Assembly (NCBI GenBank): GCA_021495925.1
Contig: JAKEKT010000040.1
Location: forward strand, 240,076-304,075
Origin: Diplodia intermedia
Taxonomy: Eukaryota > Ascomycota > Dothideomycetes > Botryosphaeriales > Botryosphaeriaceae
Direction: 5' to 3'
DNA: 64,000 bases
The position numbers and the translations under genes are program-made. The stretch's first letter is position 1. Every line of letters starts with the position of its first letter. Under the pieces are notes generated by a model. That model had not been told where the DNA came from. It was given only the letters and a program-made list of their open reading frames with translations, and did no database searches. Below, in pieces: positions 32,837-44,691 of this stretch.

Positions 32837-32890
32837 GGCCGCTTCGCTTTGGCACAACATACACTGGAATGGGAGATAGAGGAGGATAAT
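32837..32890 (+). repeat. Repeat block, copy 1
   Basis: Shares about 50 bp at high similarity with 33237-33291. Confidence 0.7.
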
Positions 32891-33236
32891 TTCGCGCCAT
32901 GCGAGCTCCCTCTTCCTAGATACTACTACTGATGCCGAGGTCAAAATGGCAAATGCGTCAACCGCCAAGGGCTGTCCACTGTGTCCAGGGCGCTCGTCTC
33001 CTCTCACCACCTCAAGCATCATCGACCGCGATAACTCCTTGCATGTCAGCAATAACTAGCCTCGTCGCACGGTGTCTATGTACTCTCGCGCCAATCGGCC
33101 ATCCCAATCCCGCCGCTCAGCCGCTTCCACCCTTCGTTGTCAACATACCACCCCCAAGCCAGTTTTTTCTGGCTGCTACAATTCTGAGGAACGTGGTACG
33201 AACAGCATGACCCGGCACTTCCGCCGCGCTGGCGGT

Positions 33237-33291
33237 GGCCCGTTTCGCTTTGGCACAATATACAAGGGAATGGGAGACGAGCAGGGATAAT
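33237..33291 (+). repeat. Repeat block, copy 2
   Basis: Shares about 50 bp at high similarity with 32837-32890; spacing is 400 bp. Confidence 0.7.
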
Positions 33292-33372
33292 CGACTGGGC
33301 TACTTCAGCAGCTACGCTTTCCAGGCCATGTCCAGAGGTGCAGGGGACACTGAAGACCGGAGGCCGACAGCT

Positions 33373-33623
33373 CTACGCTGCGGCAGAAGTGTCCGCCGTG
33401 CGGTAGACCACGTACCACGACCCGTCTAGCTCAACGGCGCCGGGGGTTCGAGGTTCGAGGTTGTCGACGACGCGAACCCGAGGACCTGCGCCGCCGGATG
33501 TCCATAGACCGAGGGCGGATGGCGCGCTGCTGTAAGCGATGCACGCGAGGTAGATATTTGGCGTGCTGGGCGAGTCGGACCTGGCGTCGTTGGCAGCGAA
33601 GGTGTAGCAGGTACTGCGCCCCG
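33373..33623 (-). CDS. Last exon of a small unknown protein
   Basis: The minus-strand frame reads TCYTFAANDARSDSPSTP, then IYLACIAYSSAPSALGLW, RVRVVDNLEP, and ELDGSWYVVYRTAD to a TAG at 33373. It begins at a good acceptor (CTGACCAAGCGCAG). The beta-rich, Cys-containing sequence suggests a compact domain. A donor in matching phase (GTGCGC near 33660) would leave an intron of only 33 nt, too short for this genome, so the 5' part is unresolved. Family not recognised. Confidence 0.42.
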
Positions 33624-33659
33624 CTGCGCTTGGTCAGCTAGGGGGCGATTGCGCACCCG

Positions 33660-35005
33660 GAGTGTGCGCTGCGCTCATCTGATACAACGATGAGCTCAAA
33701 GAGACGTTCTTTGGAGCACTTGGACGCGACGCTACTTGATACATGGCGGCTCGGGGAACAATTTTGTGGGAGAAGCGTTCACTGCGCAGTCGCTTCGACA
33801 TCATCATAGTAAATGTAGAGCAGCTTTCAGTCAGGGCAGCAAAGGTCGCGGTCAGCGAGGATTGTACAGCGACTCATTGTCGCATGCGCGCTCGCGCCTA
33901 CGGCTCATCGCGTCCGAGGTCGCGCGCGATTGGTTGCGCAACATTCCTCACCCGCGATTGGTCGCACTGCGATGCGTACCGCGCCCGCGGCGCTCCAGCT
34001 GTCCGCTCGCTCCCCCGCACTGGCGCAGGGCCTATGTCAAACACGCTTGAGCGCCTTCGCATGCGCGAAGCGTAGCGTACCTTCGCCCGTCCGCCCACTC
34101 TCCCGACAGTGCGCAGTCTGCGCGCCTTGCGCTGGCTGCAAGCCTTGCGCGCCACCTCATTCTACGCGCAGCCTTCGCCTCCGCGCGCTGGGCCCACTAG
34201 TCGCGCGGCATCGCGGCGAACTCGCGGATGACCCAAACAGCAGTGAGTACCCCCCCTTTGCGCAAACAACCGCCGTACATCAGCAAAGCTTACCCCTCCA
34301 TGCAAAGTCCCCAAGTAGCGATTCTACATGACTCCATCCCTCGAGGCTCCCGCAAGCACCGTTGAGCAACCCGCCATGAACGATCGTCATCGAACCCCGC
34401 ACTCCCACGCGACGCCCCCCACACACCGACGCAAGGGACCCGAACGCCACCCCTTGGCGCCTGTCAGCGCTAGTGCGACGGCCCCAGAACAAGGGGCAAA
34501 AAGCTTGTCTGGACGTCGCGCAATATGGACAATCTTCGATGCGCAAAGTGTACTTCTAGGAAATGTGGCCTAGCCAGCGGATGTCTAGGTGGCCCGGCTA
34601 CTCTTTGAGGTTGACATGAATGCTTTTACGCCGTAAGGCCTGCTAGATGTTTCTCCTCGCCTCGAAGGCCAGCGGCACCAGCCACGACAAAGAAACAACA
34701 ACAAACATGGCGGGTCCCGGTACGGAGTGGTGTTTCTCGCATCCCCTGGAAGAAAGCCCGAAACCGGATGTGGTGCTAAGTTACAAAGCTTTACATCGTG
34801 CTCGACGGAGGCTATTTGACCCGTTTGACCATTGTGTACGGCCTAGATTGCTAAACCTAGCGGATTGGCCTTGGATGGCAAACCGTGGCTTGGCCTTTGT
34901 CCCTTGCCACATTGACTCCGCCGATGATGTCCTAGCGAGGCACATATAACTGACCTCTCCGGAACGCGAAATCGATCCACACCCCACACATCCGCGAGTA
35001 CCGCA
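33660..35005. other. Intergenic, GC-rich, no gene supported
   Basis: Bases 33890-34200 are rich in GCGC and CGCG with two ATTGG (CCAAT) boxes at 33930 and 33957, promoter-like. A frame from the ATG at 34707 (80 codons, MAGPGTEWCFSHPLEE) has good start context but no family and no clear partner exon. Confidence 0.4.
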
Positions 35006-35637
35006 ATGCCGGCCAAGATGAACCCAACCGCCAAACCCTGGACGCCGCACACCCGACGTCCCCAGCATCCCAGCGACCCACCATCCCAACAGCAGCAACA
35101 ACAACAACAACAACAACAACAGTACGCTCCGAACCCGAACCCGAACCCCTACACCCCCATCCCCAACCCCTACGCCAACCCCCGGCCCACCCCCTGGGGC
35201 ACGAGCACCGACATCTTCGGCACCTCGCCGCCCACCCGCGAGCAGATCTTAGGCAAGCAGCACCTCCTCCTCCTCCTCCGACCACCGCCGCCCCCGAGAC
35301 ACAAAGCTCACTAACGCTACGATCGCGTGTCGCTGCAGCAAACGGACGCATCCTGCAGCCGGGCCGCGAGCTGCAGGTCCTGACGACGATCCAGCCCGCC
35401 ACCGGCGAATGCTTCGCCTTCCTCGCCGCCATCGCGCAGCCGCCGCCGCCCGATCAGTCGAGCGGCGCGGGCGCGGGCGCGGTCGTCGTCGAGATTCTGT
35501 GCTGGGGCTGGGGCGGCCGCATGGATGTGGCGATGGCGTGGTTGCGGTGGCAGGTCGATTGGCGGGTGCATGCGAGGCTGGGGGGGTTGGTGCGGGGCGC
35601 GGAGGGGTTGTGGGATGGGGCGGGGGGGGGTTTGTGA
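35006..35637 (+). CDS. Hypothetical protein with poly-Gln, GC-AG intron
   Basis: Exon 1 35006-35252 starts MPAKMNPTAKPWTPHTRR, has a run of 12 Gln (CAA/CAG), then repeated N-P pairs and a Pro-rich stretch. Intron 35253-35338 starts GCAAGC instead of GT, with branch CACTAACG and acceptor GCTGCAG. Exon 2 35339-35637 continues in phase (NGRILQPGRELQVLT, then VVVEILCWGWGGRMDVAMAW). 181 residues. The conserved-looking C-terminal half may be a small beta domain; family not recognised. Confidence 0.74.
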
Positions 35638-37203
35638 TGGCGGTTCGTGGGTGGATGGTTGGCTTGGTTTCTGGTGTTGACTTTCTTTCGGGCGGAAGGT
35701 TGGTTGCAGGAATCAAGGGCTTAGGCGCTTCCATTACTCGGGCCCTGAGACTGCTGGCTGCCGCTTTCCATGAGCGTCTGGAAAGCTGCGTCTTCCCGTA
35801 AATAGCTAGTGAGTGTTACAGCAATGGAGTCGGTTTCTTCTACTCGTCCGCCGGTTTCCGCGGTCGGTGCTCGGTTAGCATTTACAGTCCCAGAGAACGG
35901 CCTTTTACTAAACAAATCCCCATCATGCCACGAAACCATCACCCTACTGGGACCGCGTCGCCGGTGTGCGTTGGTGAAAGAAATACAGACATTATGGATT
36001 GAAGGTGTCCCGGCGATGGCTGCCGTATGGGCGGCGGGGGAGGCTGGGGGTTGGGTGGGCTGTGGCGAGAGGGGGCTTTGTTCGCTCGATATGGGAAAAG
36101 GAAATGGTAGTTGTGTGCTGCGTGGTGCGGGATGGTGATGTCGGAGGGGTTTTTCCTTTTCTCTTTTGGAGGGATGAGAAAGCTAGCTGTTGGAGAGTCG
36201 GCTGGAGGCTCTTGTTGCGGGAGCTCGACCTGGCTCGGCTTATTTGGATGGCAGATCTGGGATGGTGTGGGGTGGTGAAGCGGTGGAGGAAGAGGCGATT
36301 GGAATGAGGATGGATGGTTTGCTCTGAATGGGCTGAAGCTGGCATGCTTCTAGCGGTAGAGTCTTGCTATTTATCTTGTCTTTATCATTCCTTCCGCTAT
36401 GGCTTTACTTTCATGAAGTCACAGCAATGACTGGCTTGGATGCAATAGGCCCGATCTTGCTCATGCTCCAGCGTCGCAGCGACTGATGGAAGAGATTGAC
36501 CGTCTGCATCTGCATTCTGTAGATACTGCTTCATCATATCCATATAAGAAGTTAAAAACAAGATCCTTACGTAAACCTAGCTTCAAATGCGCACATTGAC
36601 GTCTGGACTTGTATTTAACTGCCCCTGGAAATTGTGTAGTACTCTGGGTAATCACAAAGGTCCAATTCATCTTGTAACCCGCTGTAACATCTTTGATTAA
36701 GCACATAGCTACCAGTGCCGCTTGTTTCGAGGCATACCACGCCCGTATCGACTTGAAGGCTAGTGTAACACGAGCAGGTGAACCGAAAAGATGGGCAGAA
36801 TGGCTGCCATCTTGTGAGATGCAAAGGAAAGCCCAGAGGTAGCTGTATTGGTATCAGATTAAAGCAGCGAGGCTTCGATTGTTCACGTACGAGCCATTGA
36901 CATCTGGCAAAAATTGACGACCCCACGTCAAGTGGCCAGGCAGGATTGCGAGAAGGTATCCCAAGGCAATGCACAACGGTGATTAGACATCCCTTGATTG
37001 TAGACTAGACTGTTGAATTGTGTCTGGTCCTCTTGAAGATTGTTCGAGCCATGCACAGACTAGGCAAAAACCCTCATCTGCTTGTCGCCACGACGGAATT
37101 TCCGATTGCAATATTACCCGATCCGCTGCCGCTTTGCCTTATGCGTTCACTTCCAGCAGCAGAATGACAGCAGCGATCCAATGAATGGGCGATGAAGGCG
37201 GAA
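35638..37203. other. Intergenic; one weak minus-strand candidate
   Basis: Minus-strand 36615-36974 reads SCYTSLQVDTGVVCLE-like sequence with several Cys and contains a possible 48-nt in-frame intron (GTACGT..ATACAG), but no ATG was found. It might be a remnant of a small secreted protein. Nothing else is supported. Confidence 0.3.
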
Positions 37204-37673
37204 TCAGATCACTGCATCCAGATGGCTAGAGCGGACGTAAGCAATCCCGGACATGGCACTTGAGAGCGTTGTTGGCTTACCCCGGGAACAGGTGCGGGTT
37301 CTTCCTGGGGGTGGCATAGTAGACAACCTCCGAGAGGTCGTGGGCGGCGTCCCACGGGTTCGATTTAGGCTCCGACTCCGCCAGGAAGTGCTCAGCCCCG
37401 TCCACGAGGTGGAAGACCTTGTAGACGCACTCTACGGAAGGGTCTGTGGGCTTCGTAGCGAATCGGCGGAAGACGAGCTCTCCCTCCCTCGTCCAAGGGC
37501 CGGAGAACTGCGTCGTGTCCATCAAGGTCTCTATGCTAGATGAGCGGTCTGCACGCGGGCGAAACCATGACATTAACGCTGCACATACCAATGACGCGGT
37601 CTTCGGCACCCATCTCCGCGAGCGAAATCGCAGGCTTGCCCTCGACGGGATCCTTGCGATAGGGGTAGGACAT
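37204..37673 (-). CDS. Small hypothetical protein, three exons
   Basis: ATG 37673 (MSYPYRKDPVEGKPAISL). Exons 37589-37673, 37281-37530 and 37204-37225, introns of 58 and 55 nt (GTATGT..CATAG; GTAAGC, GCTTAC branch, CTCTAG); 118 residues. Central part reads QFSGPWTREGELVFRRF and CVYKVFHLVDGAEHFLAE, ending NPHLFPGHLDAVI. Soluble. Family not recognised. Head-to-head with the gene at 37895, with 221 bp between starts. Confidence 0.72.
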
Positions 37674-37894
37674 GGTTGTGTCGTTCGAAGTGCGCTTTGT
37701 GGATCGGTAGAGTTGGTGGTGTCGTAGGTTATGGAGGCTGGGTGCGGGCTGCAACTGTTTTGAGCCTCCGCGCGCAGCACGGGCTAACCCCCGGGCTGGC
37801 CGATCGGAGCAACCCCCCGCTGTCGAACATCTTCATCACTGACCCACCCCTTGCACACTCCGGTCGTCTGATCCGCCTCTGATCCAAGGCCGAC

Positions 37895-38631
37895 ATGAGC
37901 GCCCAGCCCGCCAACAGCATGCTTGAGCACGACTCGCACGGCAAGCTCATCAATCGCTCCGCAACACCCGTCCAACTCACTGGCCATGCCGCCGACCATC
38001 ACGACGACGCGACGTGGACGGAGGCCGGCACGCGCTGGAACTACCGGGCCATGGCCGAGCGGCCCAGAGCGGACGCCGACCAGTTCTCCAGGGACGTGAT
38101 GCGCTACGAACCCTGTCTACGAGCCATACACGCCGCCGATCCCGCCGACCGTTGCACGATACCTCGCACCATTGACCGCCAGGCCACCGTCTTGTCGGAG
38201 CTCATGAGGCACGAATGCATGGCGCTGCACATGCAATGGCTCGAGGGTACGAAGACCCCTGGAACCACGGCCGGGCTGCATATACACGGTACTACTAACT
38301 CCTCTACGCAGATCTTGCAACAAAGCACGGCACCCTCTTCTCTCATGCCGGCACCGCGGCTCGCTACATCGTGGAGCTCGTCCTCGTCGACAAGACGGGG
38401 GAGATTGATCCTCCCGCGCTGCGTACGCCCTCGTGCCAGTTCATCTGGCGGGCGGAACTGTTCGGCGCCGCTGGCTACAACTCGCCCAGGATGTACAGGA
38501 ACCTCGTCACCCCCAACTTCCCCTTGCCGGATGAGGCCCTGCGTGAACTTGAAGAGAGGATGGTTGCAATGTTGCCGCATACTGGGACCCATGAGCCCAG
38601 ATACCACCCTTATTCGCACAGGTACGTTTAA
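37895..38631 (+). CDS. Hypothetical protein, two or three exons
   Basis: ATG 37895 (MSAQPANSMLEHDSHGKL). Exon 1 37895-38246, intron 38247-38311 with GTACGA donor, TACTAAC branch and CGCAG; exon 2 continues in phase (DLATKHGTLFSHAGTAARY, IVELVLVDKTGEID, then LPDEALRELEERM). 223 residues to the TAA at 38629. A further intron is possible: GTACGT at 38622 with an acceptor near 38674 would replace the last two residues by AQRPIYDYAF. Soluble. Family not recognised. Confidence 0.72.
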
Positions 38632-39430
38632 GCCTATATACTTTTGCTGGTATTGAGACTGATTCGGTTTGAAGAGCACAACGTCCCATCTACGACTACG
38701 CCTTCTGATTTCTGTTCGCTTGTATCGACCGCCATTTGAGTGGCATTCTCGCTGTTGGCCATGCTGGGCTCGCCGGCTGTACATGACTTGGAGGGGCAAT
38801 GGGGGCATTCTGTACAAATTCTCGGCCAAGGACGATCCATGAGAGCTCAATTTATCATTGCCATGGTCAGACTGTCGAGCCGAGGCTAGGCTGTTGGTGA
38901 CATACTTGAGGCGCATTATGATCAAGTCCATGCGATGGATCAGAACCAAGTGTTCATCCGGACTGTCTAGGTCCCGAATCTATATCAACCGTGTGAATAT
39001 GAGATCAAATGAACATGGGACCTAGTCACATTGAGGCAATTACAACAGCATGTTTGGCTCGACTGTTCGTAAGATGTGCTTTCAAGGCATATGCATCTTG
39101 CTATCCAGCCCTCATTCACATGGAATCAGGCTTCCGGCCAAAGAAGCGTTATACAATTGGCTTTAGGTGTCCCATGATATAAAGGCTGAGCTAAACCTCA
39201 TTGCGTGTATCAGGTTCCTCACAGAGATACCACATCGACCTCCCTAGTTAGACGTTGTCTCTTGGTTCTTCAGAGACGGGCTTCCAGCATTGAGGTGCAG
39301 CTTCGATGATTATGTACGCCTCAATATCAAGTCAGTCACTTACCCCTCAGTCTGTTAAGGCTCAAGAAGATGGCACTGACATGCAGGTACTTTGGCGCTA
39401 CGATGCCGTTTACATTGCTCATGTCGGATG
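38632..39430. other. Intergenic, no gene seen
   Basis: AT-richer, stop-rich sequence without supported features, apart from the possible third exon of the 37895 gene near 38675-38708. Confidence 0.45.
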
Positions 39431-40208
39431 TCACCTGTTGCAATTGCCGTCGTCGATCTTAAAGCTCGAAAGTAGGGGTCCATAACAAGCACCGTCCGTT
39501 TTGGTTCGCTTTATCACTTCCTCGTATTCCCGTTTGGAAGCCTCCCTGCTTGAGAGCGCGCTTGGAGAATCCCGGCACGTTACTAATGTTACACGGAGAG
39601 GTCTAGTCCCGCTGAGCACACGCAGGACGCTTTCACGACCCATAGCCAATTCACCTCAACAGCGAGTTCGAGTTGGAGCAGCCTCGTAAATGGGATAAGG
39701 GTAGCTGATTTAAAGTGCCGATTTTTGTCGGACTTCCCAGTCAGCCACGCACCTCAGGAACTCTCTCAAGCGCCTGTTCACATTCATCCGCTTCTTATGG
39801 TACAGTAAGGAACGCGGGGCCAATTACCTCGACGGCGAGACAAGCTGCAAGGTTTCATTTGTTCAAGTTGGCCCACGCCGATATTCCCAGCTTCTGCCAA
39901 AGCTTCGGTACGGTAGCAACGATCTCGGTGTCAAATGTCCCTGGCATTGTGCCTGAGTCGACAAAGATGCGGCTATCGGAACTTCACGATGATGTATTCG
40001 TTTGCTGCCATATTCTAAGCGAGTGCTGGAGGAGGAGTGGATGGGGAGCGCAGCCTATAGACAGATATATAGCATACAGGGCGATTATTACCAGACCTTG
40101 ATCTGCATGGCAAGTCAGCTTCATTTCTCTCGATCTGAGTAACTTGTTCATAGCGACACTGGCTTCAGGATCAGGGAGGAGCTCTTGCAGGAAAGGTTCA
40201 AAGGACAC
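39431..40208 (-). pseudogene. Fragmented unknown gene
   Basis: Three minus-strand pieces look coding but do not join cleanly: 40208-40098 (MSFEPFLQELLPDPEASVAM-like, no ATG), about 39990-39855 (RIFVDSGTMPGTFDTEIVAT, to a TGA) and 39649-39431 (REYEEVIKRTKTDGACYG). Several phase breaks and stops separate them. Read as a decayed gene of unknown family. Confidence 0.25.
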
Positions 40209-41482
40209 AGCTTACAAGGGACTGAACTCCACATTCAGAGCTCGAGCCAGTCAGACTGGAGTGCATAAGAGTATACTATTTGCTGTATTGTCTGTCCTCC
40301 CTGTTTGCGTGGAAGTTGCTAGAACGTGATTGTGTGGTTCAAGCACCAATCCTTGTATGCTGGCAATCGTCCACTACGAGCAAACCGCCGAGAATGTATG
40401 TCTCCGGAGCAAGCGGGCGTGGATGATCCCTATGCGGGCGCGGACTCTGTGGATACGTGGGCGCAGTCTATCAGCTTGTGTCATGACGCTACCGCAGGAG
40501 TAAGGAGCACGTACGGTGTGCGGAGGAAATAGCCTGCTGAGCCTATCGTCCCCGGGTTCTGAGGTATTCACATCGAGGCTACCTGAGACTCGGTCGAAAG
40601 TTTTGCAACAACGACAAAAGGTCGCGCTGAAAAGTAAGAGGCATCCGTCGAAATGAGCTCGAGCGAAGGAAGTCTGCGAAGCATATGTTAATCGGAGCTT
40701 GTGTTGTCGTGGTCGAATTTCCTCGACTGTGGCGAGCTGCGCGTGGTAGAGGTCGTCGTTCCGGCGGATAATGCTGTGCCAGCGATGGAGGTAATAAGCT
40801 TTTCGGAGGAGGCCAACAAAGCGGAACGGAACAGCGAGGAGTAAAGAAGGGAGTTTGTCAGATGGTGTGATTCCAAGAGAGTGTTGGCCTATCGCAGTGT
40901 TCGGTCATAATATGGGGCGGATTCTGGTCGGACTGGTGCATCATATCGTGGCTCTGAGCTTCGGAACTGTCGCTATCGCTGTCGTGAGACGTGTGCTGCA
41001 TCGGTAATTGGGCCATCATGTTTGATACAGTGGTCACTGGGCGGAAAGGCGCATGTGGAGCTGGTGATGGTCAGAAGGATGATGTCACAAAGCCACGGTT
41101 TGCTAGAGGGGACGTGCTCCCGAGCGCACTCTGGTCTGCGCTGTATGAAGAAGACACTCACTCTCTTTCTTGAAGGCGAAGGGGTGGGGAAATGGGCAAA
41201 AAGCGCGGGAGAGGAGACCAGAGAGGCGCACGCTGGTAGATACAAGCTGTGGCCGTACGAGAGGACTTCGCAAACATCTATCGGAGCAGTAAATCACCTT
41301 CATGGTCAGTTTGGCCCAGGGAAAGCAGCCAGAGCCTCGGGAGTAGCGCCAGAAGCGATGCCACGGCCCGGGGCGCGGCGCGGCGGGTCCGATATGGTCG
41401 GGCGCAGGTGAAATTTCCTCGCCGTCCGCACACCATCCACACCCCACACCCATCCGCTCAGTCGCTTGTTGCCATACTCGCC
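40209..41482. other. Intergenic, no gene seen
   Basis: Only short frames without homology; promoter side of the next gene. Confidence 0.45.
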
Positions 41483-42427
41483 ATGCCGAAGGCTCTCAAG
41501 CAGGCCCGCAAGGGCAAGATTTCGCAGACGAGCATGCCCTACCACATCCCTCACAGGCGCGGCACATCCAAGGTACAGGACAACGCTCCCCAACAGAGCG
41601 GCGCTTCCAATGCCCTCGACGACACTCGCCAACAGAGCGGCGCTCCCAAGGTCCTCAACAACACTCCCCAGCAGAGCGGCGCTTCCACCAATGACAACGC
41701 TCCCACCAAATACGGCATTCCCGCTGATGAAGTGCAACTCGTCCTCTTCTTCTCCACTTACGCCGAGTCAGGTCTCATGCTCGGGTGCTCAAAGCGTCCT
41801 GACGGGCCTGAGCTCCTCTCTTCACTGTACGCCGATGAGCTCCGCGTCCTAGGTCGGACCGATTCCACGACGCGCTTCACGGAATGGGCTGTGGCCAGTA
41901 ACTCCCTCCCGCCAATGCCCACCATGCGCGCCAGCTACTGGCAACGTGGTTGGTTCCTCAGCAAGCGCTGGCACCCGTTGTCCGATCTTTCCTTCGCCGA
42001 CCGTCTCACGGTCTACATGATGAAGCGTCAGATCATCGGTGAGTGTGACACATGCATAAGCACGGTAACAGCTAACCCTGCGCTAGACTCGGCCACAGCC
42101 AAGCTCATGCGGTACGCCTGGCCCGGCACTGTCGGGTTCGGCGTCCGCATAATGAGGCGCTGGGACAGCGGCAAGGCGCTTGCGGAGCTCTACACGTACA
42201 ACGCCCGCTGGTGCCGGGTCGCGGTTGAGTCGAGCCCCCCTCGCCAGACCGTGGCTCTGGCTCTCTACAACCTGAGAGCCCGCATGGAGTTGTTGGAGGA
42301 CTCCATGTACGGGCCGGGCGCCCCGGCCGTCTTTCCGCCGTTGCCGTATGTGCTCAAATTCTCTCTAACGTGCCATGTCTCTTCTAACATACATTTCAGT
42401 CTCTTCACTCAGAATCTCTTCCCGTAG
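41483..42427 (+). CDS. Hypothetical protein with N-terminal QQSGA repeats; 3' end possibly decayed
   Basis: Exons 41483-42038, 42087-42345 and 42400-42427, introns of 48 nt (GTGAGT, GCTAACC, GCTAG) and 54 nt (GTATGT, TCTAACAT, TTCAG); 280 residues. The basic start MPKALKQARKGKISQ is followed by three 13-16-residue repeats containing QQSGA, then a globular part (PADEVQLVLFFSTYAESGL, MRASYWQRGWFLSKRW, FADRLTVYMMKRQII). It ends at TAG 42425, but coding-like sequence continues to 42645 in another frame (ILRRVRPHLAVGVIFGATLE, a TAG, then VIREAARIIFFAHEDSKDEE). The intact ancestor was probably about 70 residues longer. Family not recognised. Confidence 0.68.
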   Translation: MPKALKQARKGKISQTSMPYHIPHRRGTSKVQDNAPQQSGASNALDDTRQQSGAPKVLNNTPQQSGASTNDNAPTKYGIPADEVQLVLFFSTYAESGLMLGCSKRPDGPELLSSLYADELRVLGRTDSTTRFTEWAVASNSLPPMPTMRASYWQRGWFLSKRWHPLSDLSFADRLTVYMMKRQIIGECDTCISTVTANPALDSATAKLMRYAWPGTVGFGVRIMRRWDSGKALAELYTYNARWCRVAVESSPPRQTVALALYNLRARMELLEDSMYGPGAPAVFPPLPYVLKFSLTCHVSSNIHFSLFTQNLFP

Positions 42428-43014
42428 AGATTCTGAGGAGGGTTAGGCCACACTTGGCCGTTGGAGTCATCTTCGGTGCCACGCTGGAGTAGGTTATCAG
42501 GGAGGCTGCGCGCATCATCTTCTTCGCGCACGAGGACAGCAAGGACGAGGAATTCGAGCTGGAGATTACACGGGTGCCCTGTTTGGCGCCATATTCCACA
42601 GGGGCCGCTGGGCCTATGTACTTCTTTCGTGTCTGTTCTGTATAATGCTTGTTGAATTGAGGAACCAATTCAACTCCATCAGTGCTTTGAGGGGAGCGAG
42701 TGAATAAACATCGCCCAAAGACCATGGGACGAGAATTCCAGCCAGCTGAAAACGCTTCCGAGCCTGTATGGTGTTTCTCTCAGGTTTTCTGTGCCGGCTC
42801 CGACGCAGAGGCAGAACTTAGCTGCCTGATTGGTTCGCATAATGCCTTTCCGGCGCCAAGAACCAGGTTTCTGCCCCGGACATGCCCTTGAATTCGCTGC
42901 ACACCACCCAACCTTGCCTCGCCAGCTCCGCGACCCCAATCCCTCCGCGACCAGATCACCACTACCGACTACATCCCCACAAACTCAAAACACTCCACAT
43001 ACTATCTCTCAACC

Positions 43015-43573
43015 ATGCCCGTCAGCGAGTACCAGGAGGAGCTTGAGAGACAGTGCCTGGGTGAGCATCACCAATCACCATCCTCGAGGCCAGTCTCACA
43101 CTAACACCAACACCACACAGCGCTCGTCCTCGACGTCGTCCCGAGCTTGGCCCAGCTGGGCCACGTCTTCCTCAAGTGCGTGGCTTACAAGCATCACCAG
43201 CGTGGCCCCTGGTGGGAGGTCCGCTGCGTGAGCGACGGCCCGCCGCGGGCCGTCCGCCTTGTCCACAAGGGTCCGGATCTGGGACGCCCTGGTACCGAAG
43301 AAGGGCGAGTATGTCGATCCCTTCCGCATGAACGAGTATCAGAGGGCCCATGCGACGGTCGACGAACTAGCCGTGTTCGCAGTAAGCCGCCACGAACGCA
43401 AGGTCGTCAATCAATTCCCGGATGTCACGTCCCAGACGGACGTACCGCTCAAAGTGAACAAGCAGAGCCGGCGGAGAAACAAGAGAAACCCGCCAAGTGA
43501 CAGGGACGAAAAGGACATCAGGCCCCACCTAAGCGAAGCGGAGGTACGGCTGATGAGACGATTGACCGACTAA
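43015..43573 (+). pseudogene. Hypothetical gene with an apparent one-base frameshift
   Basis: Exon 1 43015-43060 (MPVSEYQEELERQCL), intron 43061-43120 (GTGAGC, CACTAACAC, CACACAG), exon 2 continues LVLDVVPSLAQLGHVFLK and GPWWEVRCVSDG. Near 43250 sense passes to the +1 frame, which reads RIWDALVPKKGEYVDPFRMN, ERKVVNQFPDVT and a basic C-terminus ending RLMRRLTD at 43573. No intron with usable signals explains the switch. Either a sequence indel or a recent pseudogene; function unknown. Confidence 0.52.
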
Positions 43574-44691
43574 GATGCTCCACGAGGACCTCGCGTCCAT
43601 CCGGTAAGCCCGCCTCCCACGTCTGCTTTTTGTTGTCATGGCGTGAGCTCATGCTTTGGTGCGAGCCAGCTACGCGTTGTTCGAGTGAGGTGTGCCGCTC
43701 GACAGCCCAGCCCAGCCCGCGGGTTATCGGACGCTCTCGCACCAAGTCCCACACCCGCACTCAGATCGTTGCCAATCGCCGTCCCTTCGCCTCCAGCAAA
43801 CACTTTCTGAATGACTCCAAGCTCCGCACACAGCGCAGCCGTGCTGACACCCGCCCTCCGCTCCACCTTCGGTTGGTCGCCTGCCAGTGGCGACGGCGGC
43901 AGCGGCGACAGCAGCAGCAACAGGCGCCTTTTTCGGCTTGTAGTAATGCATCGTTGTTGGCTGCAGACTATGAGTGCGCTTCGTGACATGACGAGGAGCT
44001 TCAATTGACGTGTGAGCAATAATCGCTTGAGCAAGGCACAACATGATTCTGATCTGTATGGTACATGGCCTGGACATGCTTCGTCTAGTGGCCCCTACTG
44101 CACTGAGTGTCCTAAGGACCGGCTTCTGCTGCCTAGTCTTGCCAGGTCATAGAGAGCCCAGCAGCTGTGACGAGAGACAGTAATTGACGGCAAAACTCAT
44201 GCATGCTCACGTCGTCGTCATATCCAAGCCTCATCTGCGCCGCGAAAAGCAAGCCCGATACGAAGACGATGAGCATTTTTATGGCCTTTCTTGGAATGTG
44301 AGCACAATAAGATTGCTCGCAGTAAGTGGACTTAGAGCTACTCAGCCTCAGGACTTTATATCTCTGGATATGACCCTCATCGTGTGTCTGCCAATTTGGG
44401 GCTCGTCATGCGATGCTATGCAGCCACTTCTCGCAAATTCGCTGTCCTGAGAGGGCTTGCAGTCAACAAGGCTGGACTAGCTCACGCGGCCGGAAAGCAG
44501 CGCCGCAGTGGCCCGCACACTGCAGCGACTTCGCGCGGCACACACCCCCGCGTACCATCTTTCTCCCACCGTCTCGCCGCGCGCACGACAAAGTCCAAGC
44601 CACATCCGCCAGTTTCTCACCGTCGTCCGCGACTTCTCCAAGCCCAAACCAGACGCGCAATCCTACCCACCGATCGTACGAATCCCCACTG
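43574..44691. other. Intergenic; one weak minus-strand frame
   Basis: Minus-strand 43724-43951 starts with an ATG (MHYYKPKKAPVAAAVAAAA) and is Ala-rich then Cys-containing; 75 codons, no family. The remainder shows no supported feature. Confidence 0.3.

Larger units (their letters stand above)
32105..33372. other. Gene-poor stretch with a diverged duplicated block
   Basis: No gene is supported. Bases 32837-32890 and 33237-33291 are near-copies around CGCTTTGGCACAA.ATACA and GGAATGGGAGA, both readable as RFALAQ.T.EWE. They may be fragments of one decayed repeated gene. Confidence 0.4.

Noticed and set aside
33440..33475. Repeated GGTTCGA resembling a tRNA B box
   Set aside because: No cloverleaf can be folded around it; it lies in a coding-like exon on the minus strand.
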